Below are positions 50,081-63,890 of a stretch of DNA of 64,000 nt, piece by piece (positions within the stretch are counted from its first letter, which is position 1; each line of letters begins with the position of its first letter). The translations under genes and the position numbers were made by a program. Below the pieces are notes generated by a model. That model had not been told where the DNA came from. It was given only the letters and a program-made list of their open reading frames with translations, and searched no databases. Source of the DNA: Pegea sp. RAD2-039. Lineage: Eukaryota; Chordata; Thaliacea; Salpida; Salpidae. Where the stretch lies: the NCBI GenBank assembly GCA_034620365.1, contig JAQGEQ010000043.1:310001-374000 (forward strand), read 5' to 3'.

Positions 50081-51077
50081 TCACAACTTGACTTCGGTAA
50101 AATGAGATTTTTAAAGCTGTGAATGGAACAAGTTGTTTTCACTGCTCTAGTTATCTTCAATTTAGTCTACAATTCAATCAGAGATTATTTCAAAACAAGT
50201 CTTGTGAACTTGATTTTGTGTACATAATCATTTATATAAAATGTTCTTTGTTTTTATACATTAATAAAATAAAATTGTTTGGTGCTTCATGATAAAATTT
50301 TAAGCAAGCATATGCTTTGGAATTAAATGAAACAAAATTTGCTATGGTAAAATCTAGTTTTTAATGTGAATAAATGGTCGCAAATACAACAAAGAGATTT
50401 GTCATAACAAACTTCTTGCATTGCTTGTAATTATAATGGCTATACCAAAGCTTTTAAAATACCAACCACTATTAGTTAATTCTTTATAAGAAACATATTA
50501 ACTTGATAAAATTCTTTTTGTCTGGGACATTAGTTGATAGTATAATAAAGATGTTCTTACAGTCTACTTACTATTTAAGTAATTAGTAACAGAATTGAAT
50601 ATTTAAATTTTTCTACTTTTGTTCATCAATATCATCAGCAAAAATTTGGCTCTTATGGAAACCGTTTTGAATATTTTTTTAATTATATAGTAAGATTAAA
50701 ATTTCTGCTCCTACCTATAATTATATTGGCAGTAAATATTTGATTCTAAATTTTAAAGGTTTTTAAATATTTCAACTTTGTTTAAACTTCATTAATCAAA
50801 AATCTTTCAATTTTGCTATAAAACAGAAATTTTAAAATTAAGTTATAATTGTGTAAGCAATATAATATTTCAAATAAAATTCCCTTTTTATATATAAAAT
50901 TTAATTATATTTCATATCTTTATTTGACTTCTTACAATGCGATCTAAAAACTTGAAGTTAACCAACGAGTTTCTCCATAATACTCTATAGCTTATTTCAT
51001 ACTTAAAATTTAGTAAAAACAAAATTGGGCCAACTTCAAGATATGGTGAGTTCACTCAGTTACTAGTAGTTAGTAAA

Positions 51078-51085
51078 TGACGTCA
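51078..51085. promoter_or_regulatory. CRE palindrome TGACGTCA
   Basis: The second perfect CRE of the desert. The surrounding sequence is AT-rich without a gene. Pairing with the site at 50073 is suggestive of an enhancer only. Confidence 0.3.
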
Positions 51086-54000
51086 TTGTAGCTTTTCATC
51101 GTGGTATTAGGGTTTTTAACTAGCAGTTGAAATATAAATATCGTTTTTAATCAGAGCGTTTTTTTGTACTAAAATTTAACTCAGGTAAGTTTTGTGGAAG
51201 TTTTAATCGAAAGGTTTCACAAAAATGCCCTTTTTAAGTTTAAAAGTGAAATTTTTTTTATGTATTTTAATAAAAACTTTTGAAATTTTACTTTAATATT
51301 TTAGAAATAACTTATATGTTTCTAAATATTGGCTTTTAGCATAAAACAATAGTAATTAAGTTAGTATAAATATAAAATAGTGGCAGAAATTCTCATAACA
51401 GACTTCGTTCAGGCCTTGATGTCGTCATCAGATGTATTATCAGCAAATGTGATATAAAACTTTATATACATAGCAAAAAAGTATGAATAGAATATTTTAA
51501 ATCTTATATATACATCTATTCGTAGTTTGAGTCATCTGATGCTGATGATATCTTAGAAGCTTTGAGATATATAAACAGTTTTCAAATTTATCAACAAATG
51601 TTTTTAAAAGCAGCTGTAGGTTGTTGTTGCAGTATCACGCGAAGGTTCGACATTATTCAGTTCAAATAAATTCCAACAAAAGCTTTTTGTAAAAAGCAAA
51701 TCTGTTCGATGGTTTATCAGTATTTACAGGAACAAACTTTTACACTTCAAAAGTTGTTATTTTTACTACGAAAATGGATTTAGAAGTAGATACTGAAGAC
51801 CTACGTTTATTTGATATAACGTGAATTAGGTCACACGAGCTCCTTTGCTTTTAAACTTTTATAGAAAAAGTTTACATGAAAATTTTCATGTTGTATTTGC
51901 TTCTATGAATTTGTTTTATTAATAGCTTTATAAATACTTCAATTCTACAGATTATCTAGTTTAAACAGCTAATATTTATAGAATTTAAAAAAAGATCATT
52001 AATAATTATCTAATTAATGATTTTAAATTCTCCAATGTTCTTTTTTGACATTCTCTGAATGTGAAAATCATTCAGTCGTAACAGTGAGATTGTAAACTGT
52101 TTAACTTGATTGACATCAATAATATTATTGTCTTAACCGTACAAATCTGTCAAATAATGGAAATATTTTTAAAAAAACAAAATATTATACGATAAAAAGA
52201 TTTCAGTTTATAAAACATAAAAAACCGTTGAGAAATTTTGATATAAACACAAAAATAAACTCCATAAACATCTGGAGAACTTATATAAATAACTTCGTGT
52301 TTACCATATGGCAAAAAGTTAAATAAACTTGATGATATGAGAAAACGTCGACTTAAAATCAAAAATATGAGATTGTAAACAAGCTAGTAAGTTCCCCAGC
52401 TTTGGATAGCAACCGAATTTTCTGTTGCTATAGAAACTGTAATTTGATGACAACTTCATGAATAATTATGAGCAGGGTTTTTCCCGGTAAGGACCATCAT
52501 TTTTACTGCATTGCAATTAAACAAGTAGACGAGATGTCAATGATAGTGCAAGAATGAACAAGAGATGACTGGAAATAACTTTGATTATAAGTTTCTTATA
52601 ACTATAACATATCGTTGAAGATAGTTTGTTTATTAAGCTGTTTCGTAAACTTTATTTCATAAATGTGAGCCTGCTTATATTTAATTCATAGTTTTTTTAG
52701 TCTTTGTAAAAAATATTCTCGGTTTTAGTGTTTGTGGGCAGAAAGTTTTGTAAAATATTAACTCATTATTACAAGGAATTAAGTACAGTTTTCGTGCCTT
52801 AAAAGTTTTGAATACTTTTGAGTGAAAACACCTTCAATTTACACACTACAAAACTCAAGTCAAACCAGCTCTGAATGAAGACTTTGTTTTAAGACACATA
52901 CTTAAAACTGAAAGCTAAGTGACGGTAACATCTTCACAATTTACTTTGAAAAATTAAACGCCGATAAAAGATTATTATAAAATTAAATTGTTGAAGTTTT
53001 TTTTGTAAAAAAGTCAGTTTTCAAAATGAGTCACTTGTTTCAAGTCAGGCACATTCAAGCTATTTTTCTCAAGTGCACTTAAGACTTTTTCGATAAGCTG
53101 TAATCTACCTGTCACAGTAAATTAAATCTATATATAAGCTGAGAAGTAGTGACCAATTAAATTATTCTTTTTTTTGTATAAATTTAAAACTGAGAGGTAA
53201 AGTAACCTGAAAGGTACATTTATAATTTTCTATCTATTAGAAAGAATGCAAACATATTAACTGTAATAAGATAATAACCAGATAAACTTTTAAGGCTATT
53301 AAAATCATATTATTGCTTGTTTAATTTAAATTACTTAGATCTTATAGGCTTAGTAATCTTGATATCCAACGTTTGATTGTGAAACTACAGCTTATATCAG
53401 TAAAACTAAAATTAAAGTTTTTATAAGCCTTAAATTTTAAAGTCTAAAACCTAAGTTAGGTTTTTATTAGCTAGCTTTTAACCTTATGCTTAAGTAAATT
53501 ATTTTAAAGTTTATAAAGTATTGTGCTTTCGTTAAAAATAAGATTTCACTTTACAATAGTTTACTATTTTAATGATAAATCTGTGGAGATAAAGATAAAC
53601 CATTAAAATGATAAAAACAGCTTTTTTGAATCTTTCAAAGTAGTTTATATAAATAGCACATTCAGAAATAAACAAATTTGAGTAACTAAAGTGAATAAAA
53701 GTCGACAACAAAAGTCGGCGCAAGTTTAAATCCAGTCTTATTACAAAAAATAATTGCTTGTATCAGTCTTAAAGTAACTGAGATGTAAAATAGTTGACTA
53801 AATGGAAAAAGTCAAAGTTTTGTTTGAAAATATCCAAAGCTAAAGTTGTCATCATTATCAAGTTTAAGTTAATTTTAATTAATTTGTCAAATGCCTTGCG
53901 GCACTTTAACAGTTGAAATGAAAAATATTGGTTCATTTAATTAAAATAGTTTATGAGGAACTATGATTGATTTTTGGTTATTCAAATCTTAAATCAATTG

Positions 54001-57000
54001 TTTAAACTTTATAATTTCAATTTTTTTAATAGTTGTAATAATTTGCAAGAATTTAAAGTTGTTCTATAGTTTTATAACAGCAATAAGTAATAAATAAGAG
54101 TATAAAAGTCCTCCAACCACTCGGATAACAGCAATATAAATAATCAACACATTTTGAAACTGCAATAATAAAACAACCTAAAATGAAACACATATTTCAT
54201 CTACTATCACCATCTTTCAACTTTATTCGAGCGGCTCGGCAGTAAGGAGAAATGTTCTCAGAAATTTATGGTTGGCTTTTAAATAAACATATACGATACT
54301 TAAAAACAAACTCTACAAGAGACTTGTTGCTAGAATCGAAAAATTAAGCAAAAAAGGAAAACATAATTAACTAATTGTTTTCATATCTTTATGCTGTAAA
54401 CATCTAAGAATTTATAAATATTTAGAGAGAATTACTAATCTTGGTAATGACTTATATTGTTACATTAAACAAATATAATATCAGACGACATAAACAAAAA
54501 AAAATTACTTTTTCAACTGTCTTCTTTAATAAATATAAAAACAACTAAACAGCTGTTTTTTACATTCAAAAATGTCAATTTCCTTATTTGCTAACTTATA
54601 AAGTAAATTATTCAAACATAGAACAGTAATTTAAGTTTAAACTTCATTTTCAAATCTGTTTTTTATCCATGTGCACAAAATTTGACACCTAAAACAAAGA
54701 TGATATTTAAAGCTAATCATCTTTTTATATAAACAAATATTTACACAACAAAAACATAAATAAACTTCAAAATAAGTTGAGCTGATATGTCAAATTTCAA
54801 ATTTAAATTATTCAAATTTTTATAGAAAAATCATTGTTCCTAGATTTATAAGCAACATAAAGGTGTTAGCTGAAGGCAAATATACAGCATCTACCTGTTT
54901 CAAGTACTTTACAATTCTGAAACCTTGATTTAAAACTATTTATTGAACTTTATAATCTGCTTAAAGTTTATCAGGTCTGAAAAAAGTAGATTTGACCTTT
55001 AGTGCTAATTAAAATTTTACTACAATTAAATCTTTTATGTCAATTTTTGATCCAAAAACTTTATCAAACTTTTCATTCTATCAAAAATCAGTATTTGTTT
55101 TCATAATATTGAATATTCATTAAAGTAATCTTTAAGTTATATACAACTTAATTTCGTTTTATTACTGTTTTATGTTTAATAATTTTGTTGACCTAAGTAA
55201 AAACCAAACTAACGAGGTTTTAGTTAAGTTCAAACAAAAAGATAAAAGAAAAAGATTTTATGAATTTTTACTAAAAATTAAACCAACTGAATCTGTTTTC
55301 AATATTTTATGAGTCTGTTAGGTAGATGAAGTTAATAACCATTGAAAATTAAGAATAACTTCACATAAAAAGTAATGCATTTAATTTTATTTAATTATCC
55401 ATTGCAAATAATGTAATTGCAGTTGTCTTACCATTAAGTAACTTTAACAGCTGTTTCTTGATTTTCTATACCAACATTCAACCAATTAAATTAGACAAAG
55501 AGAAAGTCTGAGTATTTTGCTTCTGACATCATGCTATTTATTACTGGAAACTCTTATTTTATAATATATATTTTTCAAACCAACTACATGTTATTAAAAG
55601 TTGAGGTTTATTTTACCAAAATTACAACTTCCAGTAGATTAGTACAGTTTGACTAATATCTAGCTAAGGATGTTATTTTCAAAGTTTTTTTAACGAAGCA
55701 AATAAACAAATATTAAAAATATCATTTTATGATAAAAGTATAATGAAGTTTACCATCTATAGGTAATGTTTGAAATATTTTTATTGTTAAGGACTCATTC
55801 TTCAAAAGTGGGTATGATGTGCACTATACGGATCTCATATCTTAAAAGTTTAAATGAAGTAGATATGAAGCTTGGAAATTATTTTCTCTCACAAATTGTT
55901 GTTAGGATAAGTCACCCATGTTTTTAACTAGTTCTCTGAAAAAAAGCGATTAGAAAACAAATTTGCAAATTATGATAGTATTAATAAAAACCGAAATGTT
56001 TAAAAACCTATAATGATATTTTTTTGTAATAATAAATTATTGATTTAGTTGAAACTTAAATAAGTTTAGAAAAGCTTACAAAAAGTTTGTATTATCTATG
56101 ACAATACTTCAAAGGAATTTTAGTTTACAATTCCATATTCTTTTCTATAAACTTGTTTCAATAGCCAAGTGAGCTATCTTAAGAGTGAGCAGTTTCATTG
56201 GTATGAGCAACGCTAGAATGATAAATATTGTGATGATACATTAAGTGAAGTGAAAAGTTTTTGACTTTGCTCCACTATAACTTTCTTCACTTGTCAAGTT
56301 GCTTTACTCATTAGAGATACAAGTTTTATTGCAAATACTAATTTTTATACACAACTGCTCAAGTAAAAAGAATCTTTTATATTTTCAGGAATGATTATTA
56401 AAAATTTTAAAAATAGATTTCAAACATTGTATTAGAGATCTTTAAAAAAGTTGCAATTGTTCAAGCATCGCGTTTACCATCACAGAACTTATTAAAAGTT
56501 TTTTCAGTTGGCTTTTAAGCAAAATGCTACAATTCTATACTATTGATTGCAAGAACATTTAAAAACCAAGTTATATCGATTTATAGGCCTAATTATTTAT
56601 TCCATTAGGCAAAGTTTTAAGAATAGCACTTCTAAATTTTATTCATATAATGAAAAAATTGAATAAATATTTTAAACTCGAATCGCAAAAGCTACATAGT
56701 TTCTAATTATTTATGTCGTCATCACTTCTGGATTGTGTACATTAAAAGTTTAATTGAAACATCTATTGCTTAGAAATGTAACTTTCCTCAAGCATGTATC
56801 CAGTATAATCTTTTAGACGTAATAAAAAAAATTTCTACGAAAAAGTTAAAGAGTAATGAATCTTGTTGATATGTTCATGTTCTCATATTTATACAATTTT
56901 AGCGTAACCATTTCAATATTGCCAAAACTTTACGATAAATATTACTTTTCAAATCATATGCCAATCAAAATGATCTTTGCTTTACAAACACTTTTCTAAT

Positions 57001-58539
57001 AGACATTATTTGTTAAGATGACAAAATCTATCAAATATTGACATCTCTTACTGATACAAATCATTTTCCATAATAGCACAAGCATGTTAGTATAGCTTAC
57101 AGATTTTTTAAACAAATTTAAATAGAAAAATTACTATTAATCAAAGTTCAATTTTAAACAATGAAGTGAAACTTAACATACCGTACAACCTCATAATTAA
57201 TGAGTAATGTATGAAAGATTTTCATCTGAAGTTACTAAATTGATATGTTGTAATATGTAGCAGGTAGGCTTTAAGATTGATATAAAATTATATGTATTAT
57301 TCTAAGAATTAAACTTTAAGGATTATACGTTATTTTACTTTTATTTCAATATATACTTCTAAACTAAATATTTCAAAAATAAATCTATCTTACACGAGTT
57401 TTGATTTTTACTAAAGTTTACAAATACGCTCATAATCAAACGTTTAAGGTTTATTTCTTACATAAATTCAAATATCTGTAAACATGATGCTTAGACATCT
57501 TTTAAAGTATATTTGCAAAAAAAATCATAAGCTCATTTCTTTAAACTTTCCTTTTTTCTAAACACAATTAATTACAGTTTCTTTTTAATCGGATTAGTTT
57601 ATGTTTTGATTTATGGTTAAAAAAATTTTTGCGTGTGCTTATACGTATATGAACTTTCTAAGAAATCGATTATTTAGAAAAAAATAATTACTTATATGAT
57701 ATTTAATTCTAATCTAGACAATTTTATTTATTTATTTAGTCTATCGAATTTAATAACTTTACGTTATGAATATTTTCACTTAGCATTTTAAAATTTATAA
57801 TTGTTGTGGCAAAACTAAATCGTTTTTAATGTTGTTATTTAGAGTTAGTTATTTAGTTGAAAAAGTACTCAGCTAATAATAAGATATACTATCCGCAAAA
57901 ATCTTATTTTATTAGTATATTTAATACACTTGTAAAGCTTATTTTCTAAGCTCTTAAATTCAAATAAAGTCTTGAATTTTTTTTGCATGAGCAGAGCAAT
58001 CAAAAAGATTTGCTACAAACATGAGTTAAAAACATCTAACTATCTTCTCTTATTATACTTTAAAAGTACTTGAAGAAAACTTCACTAAAAATGTAGAAGA
58101 GATAACTAAAAAATGCAATTTGTTAGATACTAAAGTTTCATAAATTGTTTTTTAAGTTGTACTTGGGTGCTTTTACTTTCCTTATAAAACCTTTCCAGCA
58201 TTAATGGCAAGAGTTATCGTTAATATTTATATGTATTACATCATGTTGAATATTTTGAATTTAAATAGCTTAACAAAAATGTAAGTTAAATAAAACTCAA
58301 TTTTAAATATGAGCAGAGTAAAAATAATATTGATCAGCCCAGTATGCAACAAATTTCATCTGATATTGTAATTATTTTAGTGATGTAACCAAAATGTTAT
58401 CAATCAAAAGGTACATTCTGTCATTTTTCCTCATTTAGAAACTTGAACAATACTAGCTAGTGAGTAGAAACCAATAAATGTTATTGTTATTGCCCTTCAA
58501 GTTATATTTTATATAAATGTTTTTTTTTTCTTTTAGTAT

Positions 58540-59010
58540 TCCATTCTTTGGCGCTTAATTGTTTTAAAACCTTTATCAATCTTTAACAAATTTAAAATGT
58601 TTTTGAGTGAGAAGAGAAAGCTGTTCTTCATCTTGGCGAGCGAGAGAAAACCTTTCTTCCTTTTTTTCTTTTTAACTTAGTTGGGCGATCTTGCTTTCAA
58701 ACACTTTTGAAAAAAACTCATTGAAAGCAGTTTTTGTAGCAGACACATGCCTAGAACCAGTGTAGTGTGTTTTACATCTGAGTTGTAAAAGCTTTTCAGT
58801 TGTGCGGCCTTACAGTAAGATGATAACTGCAGAGTCAAGTTTTACGAACAGCTAAAGCTATTTATTAGCAGCTCGTAGATATTTTTCTGTTTATTTTTTG
58901 GTTGTTGACTTTTTTAAACTTATATACTCATAAATATTTTAAAGGTACAACAGTGTTGTTAGGGCTGTGAATGAAGGTATTCGTAAAAAAATTATTTTTC
59001 AAGCTTTTAC
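58540..59010 (+). promoter_or_regulatory. Candidate promoter/5' exon region of the downstream PDZ-like gene
   Basis: Base composition becomes markedly more balanced here than in the 16 kb before it. The stretch includes CpG-bearing segments (GGCGAGCGAG near 58636, GTGCGGCCTTAC near 58801) and a possible donor AAG|GTATTC at about 58975. It lies about 2.3 kb before the first coding exon I can support on the same strand. A non-coding first exon is plausible, but no motif proves it. Confidence 0.25.
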
Positions 59011-61193
59011 AATATTTTCAAGAAAAATTATGATGAATTTCAAAATCCTTCAGGTAATTTGATAATTTCTTTTGTATCAGTTCTGTTTTTATTAAGCTCC
59101 TAGATTGTAAAAATATTAAGCGTGTAGCTTAAGTAGTCGCTAATATTCTTAAAAATAGTGGTTCTTCGCAAAAAATTGTATTTCATATTTTAGCAAAAGT
59201 ATCCTTTTTTTTCCATTAACTTGACAGATTTTAGATAAATCATGAATTTTAATAATAATTCATTGATTATTTACATATAAGGTTTTTCAACTAAGCAATT
59301 AGCGTTTAATTGAATTTTATATGCAACATTCAGTAACAGTCTTACTTTCAAAGCTTTCATTAGAGTCTTTTGTTTACATTGCCGCTATATATATATACTA
59401 AACTTGCTTTTGATGTAATTTCATTATGTAATTAGTTCTTAAGAAAGATGATTAAAAATAAATGTAGCTAAGCAGAAATTAAGATTCCATTTATAGTTTT
59501 AAAACTTCTCTAAAATTCAATTTCTCTAAAAAAGGAAAAAGTTTTTGGTTTATTTTCTAAACAAATAAGAAAGGGTAGAAGTCAAGTTATTAAATCGAAT
59601 GAGGTTTACATAAAGTTATTTAAATTTACATTCTTGTTTATTATCAGATATAAATTTACAGGTATGTTTTTTGACTCATCAATTAGAAAATTATTGAAAA
59701 TATTTATCATTCTTAATTATAAATCAGACGTTTTTAATCAATATTTCGAAGTGAATCTAGTTCATCTACACTTATGATAACTTCAGATGTTAAGATAATG
59801 CTTGCATTTGTAAGCAACATCCGCTAGTTATGATAATACCTACTGATATGTAATCCTTTGGGAAATTTAAAAGTTGTTTGGCTTAAACAAGCAGCATAAG
59901 GTAAGGGTTGAGGGGTTAAGCAGGAAATAGGCAGTCGAAGATATTAGATCATCAAATGTCATATTAAACAACCAAGTGTTTGTTCTACGCTACTTCCAAA
60001 CTGTAGTCGACCACCGCGTAAATAAGCTCCTTGTAGTTCGGTACTTTGTTTATTTTCGTCGCTATTAATGCAAAAGCACACATTAAAGTCACTTTAATGT
60101 TACATCAGCTAACTTGCCTTGTCTTCAAAGGTAGCGGTTACAGCAAATGTTTAGGTATATCGGCGTTTACGTTGGTCTTATACAGTTTTGTGATGTTTTG
60201 TTTGTGGGCTTTACTGGCATTTGTAATCTGTTTTGTTTGACCACTTAATACAGGATTTCATTACCTCTTTTAAATACTTTTGGTTGCTTTACGTTGGTAA
60301 TTTTGGCTAAATTTTAAGCTGTAAGTTATACACAATATTGAAATAATGAAGCAGTTAGGAGAACAGGTAGTTTTAACCGAATTATTTCAGTACGATTTCA
60401 AGTGATGCTTATGAAAAAGAAAGATTTACTTTAGCAAAGGTAGATTATAAATGATTTATTTCATTAGTTTTTATTTAAATTGTCAGAATGTACCCCAATT
60501 AATTTCAAAAATTTTAACTTTGTAAATAAAATATTATCCAAACAATAAATTTAGTAAAAACTATATTTATATGTTCATCGGTAAACTCGAATAGTTTAAA
60601 GATGGTGATTAATTATCATGATAAAAAAATTAATTGAAGACAAAGCAGCATAAGCCCTGCTAAAGTACAATACTTAGAAAACGACATCAAAACTCTTCAA
60701 CAAATTTCTTAATCTTGTTCATTATTAATTAAAAATATATCTTCATTTTTACACTTCAGTTAAGCGGCGCTTGATCCTTTGATTTACTATCTGACGGTAT
60801 CAGCAATTTCATGAACGAATTTTATGTTTCGAAACATTGCCCCACCTTTAGAAGCAGCAAGGTTATTTTAGAAATTATTTGTTCTCTACGTGTGATAGCC
60901 GGAAAGATTCTTTCATCAGTTTTGTGAATCAATGTTTTCATGATTGTATCTTTAAATTGCGACCTCCCTATTCTGACATCAGTACGCTTGCGAAGTTCTT
61001 GCCAGCTTCATGATGATACCCTTGGGCTGAAACCTTTGCGAATTATAATCACACTACTGATATATGTGTTTACAAATATCATCTTTTTAGTAAAACAGAT
61101 TTTATCGGTTTTATAAATAAATTATAACAGCTATTACTTGTGATTGGAACTAATTTTTTATTGGTATTCTAAAACGTATTCCTTTATCATCAG
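59011..61193. other. Region before the PDZ-like gene
   Basis: Mostly AT-rich, with two GC-richer islands (about 59880-60260 and 60760-61040). The first holds a 64-codon hydrophobic frame (60046-60240). The second is open for long stretches on both strands. Neither can be tied to a known family. Confidence 0.4.
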
Positions 61194-61202
61194 GTTGATA
61201 AT

Positions 61203-62889
61203 ATGGACTTGATAAGTTCTTCAAATGATGAGGCATCGGCTTTTGAACGATCTGAAGAACCTATTACAACTGTAGTTAAGCGTACATCGCCAGTTGATTT
61301 TCCAGTAAAAGATAATTGGAAAAAGCTGATTATTAAATCTGGTGTTTGTGTTTCAACTCAAACTGAGCAATCATTTAGTCAAATCACCACCAGTCCAAAG
61401 CCATCCGTCTGTTTTTGTCAGCATTTGATGCAATTACTTGCAGCTAGCAATGATAGTAGTGTATTATCTACATTAGCAATGAAGTAAGTTTCAATCTTCT
61501 TATGTAATTTTTACTCGAAAATGTATAAATAAACTGTTATTGCAGTGAACTGATGCGTCTGAGCAATAAAGCAGTTCAGCATTCAAACTTACAATCATCA
61601 AAAGAAAAATTGAACTTTTCCGTTTCAACTGAGGAAGACGATGATGTATTTGAAGGCGAAAAATTAGTTAGTTTATTTATAATTTCTTGTAGAAGCTAAC
61701 CCAAAAGAGTCACTTAACTATCACTAGCTTTTGGTGCTTTTTCAACATTATGATGTTCTATTTTTAACCTTTTATTCATCATGCTTCACCTTTTAATGCT
61801 ACTCACCACATTTCTGCTTAAACTTCAGCTAACTTTGAATCAGTGAAAAGTTTATTGATAACTTTCATTAGAGCTTGCAATTGATAACCCGAATATTTTT
61901 GTATTGTAACCGGATCTTCACGTAGTTTAGTTCATTAATCAGTTAATTGATTCTTATCATCTACCAGAAACCTAATTTACTTTCTTCCTTTGATCTGCTA
62001 AAATTAGAATAATAAGTGTAATAATGTGATGGGTGTTAATGGTACGCTGAAAGCAAGTTTTTTGAAGCAAAGCAGAATAATTAAGTTTATAATTAACTGA
62101 AGAAAGCTAAAATACGAAAACGTATTGAATATGTCATCTTAGCAGCTGTTAAGTGGAAGCAAAAATTTATCTTTGGTATAGCTAGCTTCTCGCTCATCTG
62201 ATGCGACAAATGTTCAGCAAAATAATAGAGAGGAAAGAATGTCCTAATCACTGTAAAAATGTTCCAAGAGTTTTATTGATTTTCTTAGCATCAAACAAAC
62301 TCACATTTTAGGAATGTGAACAAGAGTACTTCACATATAATGTCAAGAGTACTGCTCAATTTTAAACGTGTTCTAGCAATCATGCAAAGTCTACTCTTTA
62401 TTTAGCTATAGCAGCAAGTCATTATCTACATGCTTTCAATTAATTTAAAAGCTCAAATCTCTATCAATACTTATTTCTAGTATGGTGGTTTCTTTATGAA
62501 AAATACACAAACAATGTCCATTGGTTTGAATAGTATTGGAAAGTCCTTTAAAGAATCAGTCAGTTTTAGCTGGTGCTGGTATCAGACGCCTTTCTGTCTA
62601 GTCTGTCGAAAAACTAGTTCGATGATTGTGTATGTACTTTAAAACCGCATCAACAATTCCTTTTTATGAATAGAGTCATCTTTGTTATTAAATTTTATGA
62701 GATACACACCTATGCAGGTGGCATAGTTATGTTTTGATTTACAACCTATGTCAATTTGTCGATCTTTTATTCTTTATTTTGATTCAGGAAGTCGTATTAG
62801 AACGTCCATCTCTTCATCACAAGCTTGGAATTGTTCTTCGTGATCACCGAAGTCCTGCTGATAGCTCTGTATTTGTTTACATCAGTGAT
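61203..62889 (+). CDS. Start of a gene with a PDZ-like segment, three exons, continues past window
   Basis: Exons 61203-61483, 61546-61666 and 62788-62889 join in matching phases (2, then 0). They give 168 codons without a stop before the frame leaves through a GTGAGT donor at 62890. The first two exons are Ser/Thr-rich, with an acidic EEDDD patch and no clear domain. The third reads EVVLERPSLHHKLGIVLRD then VFVYISD, which resembles the first strands of a PDZ domain: a hydrophobic strand, a GI-type carboxylate-binding loop (LGIVL in place of GLGF), and a V-Y-I strand leading into the next exon. PDZ domains bind C-terminal peptides of membrane proteins. The rest of the domain is not seen. The ATG lies nine bases after an acceptor (TATCATCAG, ending 61193), so this exon may be preceded by a 5' UTR exon or by further coding sequence. 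Family unassigned. Confidence 0.6.
61667..62787 (+). other. Intron of the PDZ-like gene
   Basis: 1.1 kb between exons 2 and 3, with a GTTAGT donor and a TTGATTCAG acceptor. No nested feature is seen. Confidence 0.55.
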
Positions 62890-63540
62890 GTGAGTAGTTT
62901 TTTCTTAATAAACAGGAACTACAAAATCTAAGATAAAATAAGATTTATTAGAAAGACTTGCTCAGTGTTTAAACATTTTACCTGCCTTTGAACAATTGCA
63001 CACCTTTGAAGTACGAACAAAGTTTCAACTTTTTCGTTTACATTTAAGAAGGTTAATTAAACTTTGATTAGTTTTTACAATCGACAATGAAATTTGCATT
63101 TTTTCCTGTGTTTATCCAACTGAATATACTTGTCACGTAAAATTAATTTAAATCAATTTGAAGAAGGAAAATAAGATGAGTTTAGTAGCAAATAATCTGA
63201 GGATTTTTTTTTACTTTTAGCAGCATTTAAAATGAGACTTCTATGATTCACACATAAAGGTTTAATAGAATAAAGCTATAATCTAAGTTACTGATAAGGT
63301 TAAGCTGGGTCCGTTGATTGAATACATGATCAACAAACGAGTTATCTCAAAAACAAAGAAGCAAAAACATGTACTGCGGATATAACATTTACAGTACAAA
63401 GGTTTAACTGGAGAATAAAATTAATCTGACACAGTTTTACTAGTATCAACTCAACTCAAAGTAAAATCTTAAACTTTTTACAAGTCGATTTCATTTTCAT
63501 CTGTTGCTTACAATCAACAATTGCTTGCTGGTATTTTTTC
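62890..63540. other. AT-rich intron-like DNA downstream of PDZ exon 3
   Basis: No exon is supported in this stretch, which is probably the next intron of the PDZ-like gene. Confidence 0.4.
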
Positions 63541-63890
63541 GGCCTATTCTCAGTAGCCCATATGTTGAAGAAAAAATGTCACAAATACATGATTATTTTT
63601 TCAATCCCTTTGAAAGAAGTAACAAACATCAACGTTTCAAACCCTATAAGCTTTCTTCAAATATGAAAAAATTTGATCCACTCTATCAGCTGCCGTGTCT
63701 AGCAGTGATTGACAAAATAATAGTGTTGCGTATGTGGTCCAAGCACGCGATTGTGAATGGCTACGGATGAGTGAGCATAGGACAGCCGTATCCGTCTGTG
63801 TAGGTAGTAAGAACAGACGATTACAGTTTGATAAACTTTCGTTATGTTTGAAAACGAATTGAAGTTTGTGGCGCCTTCCTCTTATCTTTA
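63541..63890. other. Unresolved GC-richer segment with open frames on both strands
   Basis: After an acceptor-like TATTCTCAG (ending near 63553) a plus frame stays open for about 72 codons (YVEEKMSQIHDYFF early, VNGYG at the end) and stops at about 63770. The minus strand is also open for 89 codons (63906-63637). The plus frame does not continue the PDZ segment in an obvious way. It could be an exon of the same gene, a separate small gene or an eroded repeat. Confidence 0.25.

Larger units (their letters stand above)
42241..58500. other. Gene desert of about 16 kb
   Basis: Both strands were read for exons with splice signals, RNA genes and recognisable repeats. I found only scattered AT-rich low complexity, short chance ORFs (for example 43968-44237, 52150-52362 and 53532-53723) and two CRE palindromes at 50073 and 51078. 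It may be a long first intron of a flanking gene or true intergenic DNA. Confidence 0.6.

Noticed and set aside
60046-60240. A 64-codon frame with a hydrophobic C-terminal half as a small secreted or membrane protein
   Set aside because: No signal-peptide-like start, homologue or splice context could be recognised; kept only as part of the unassigned region.
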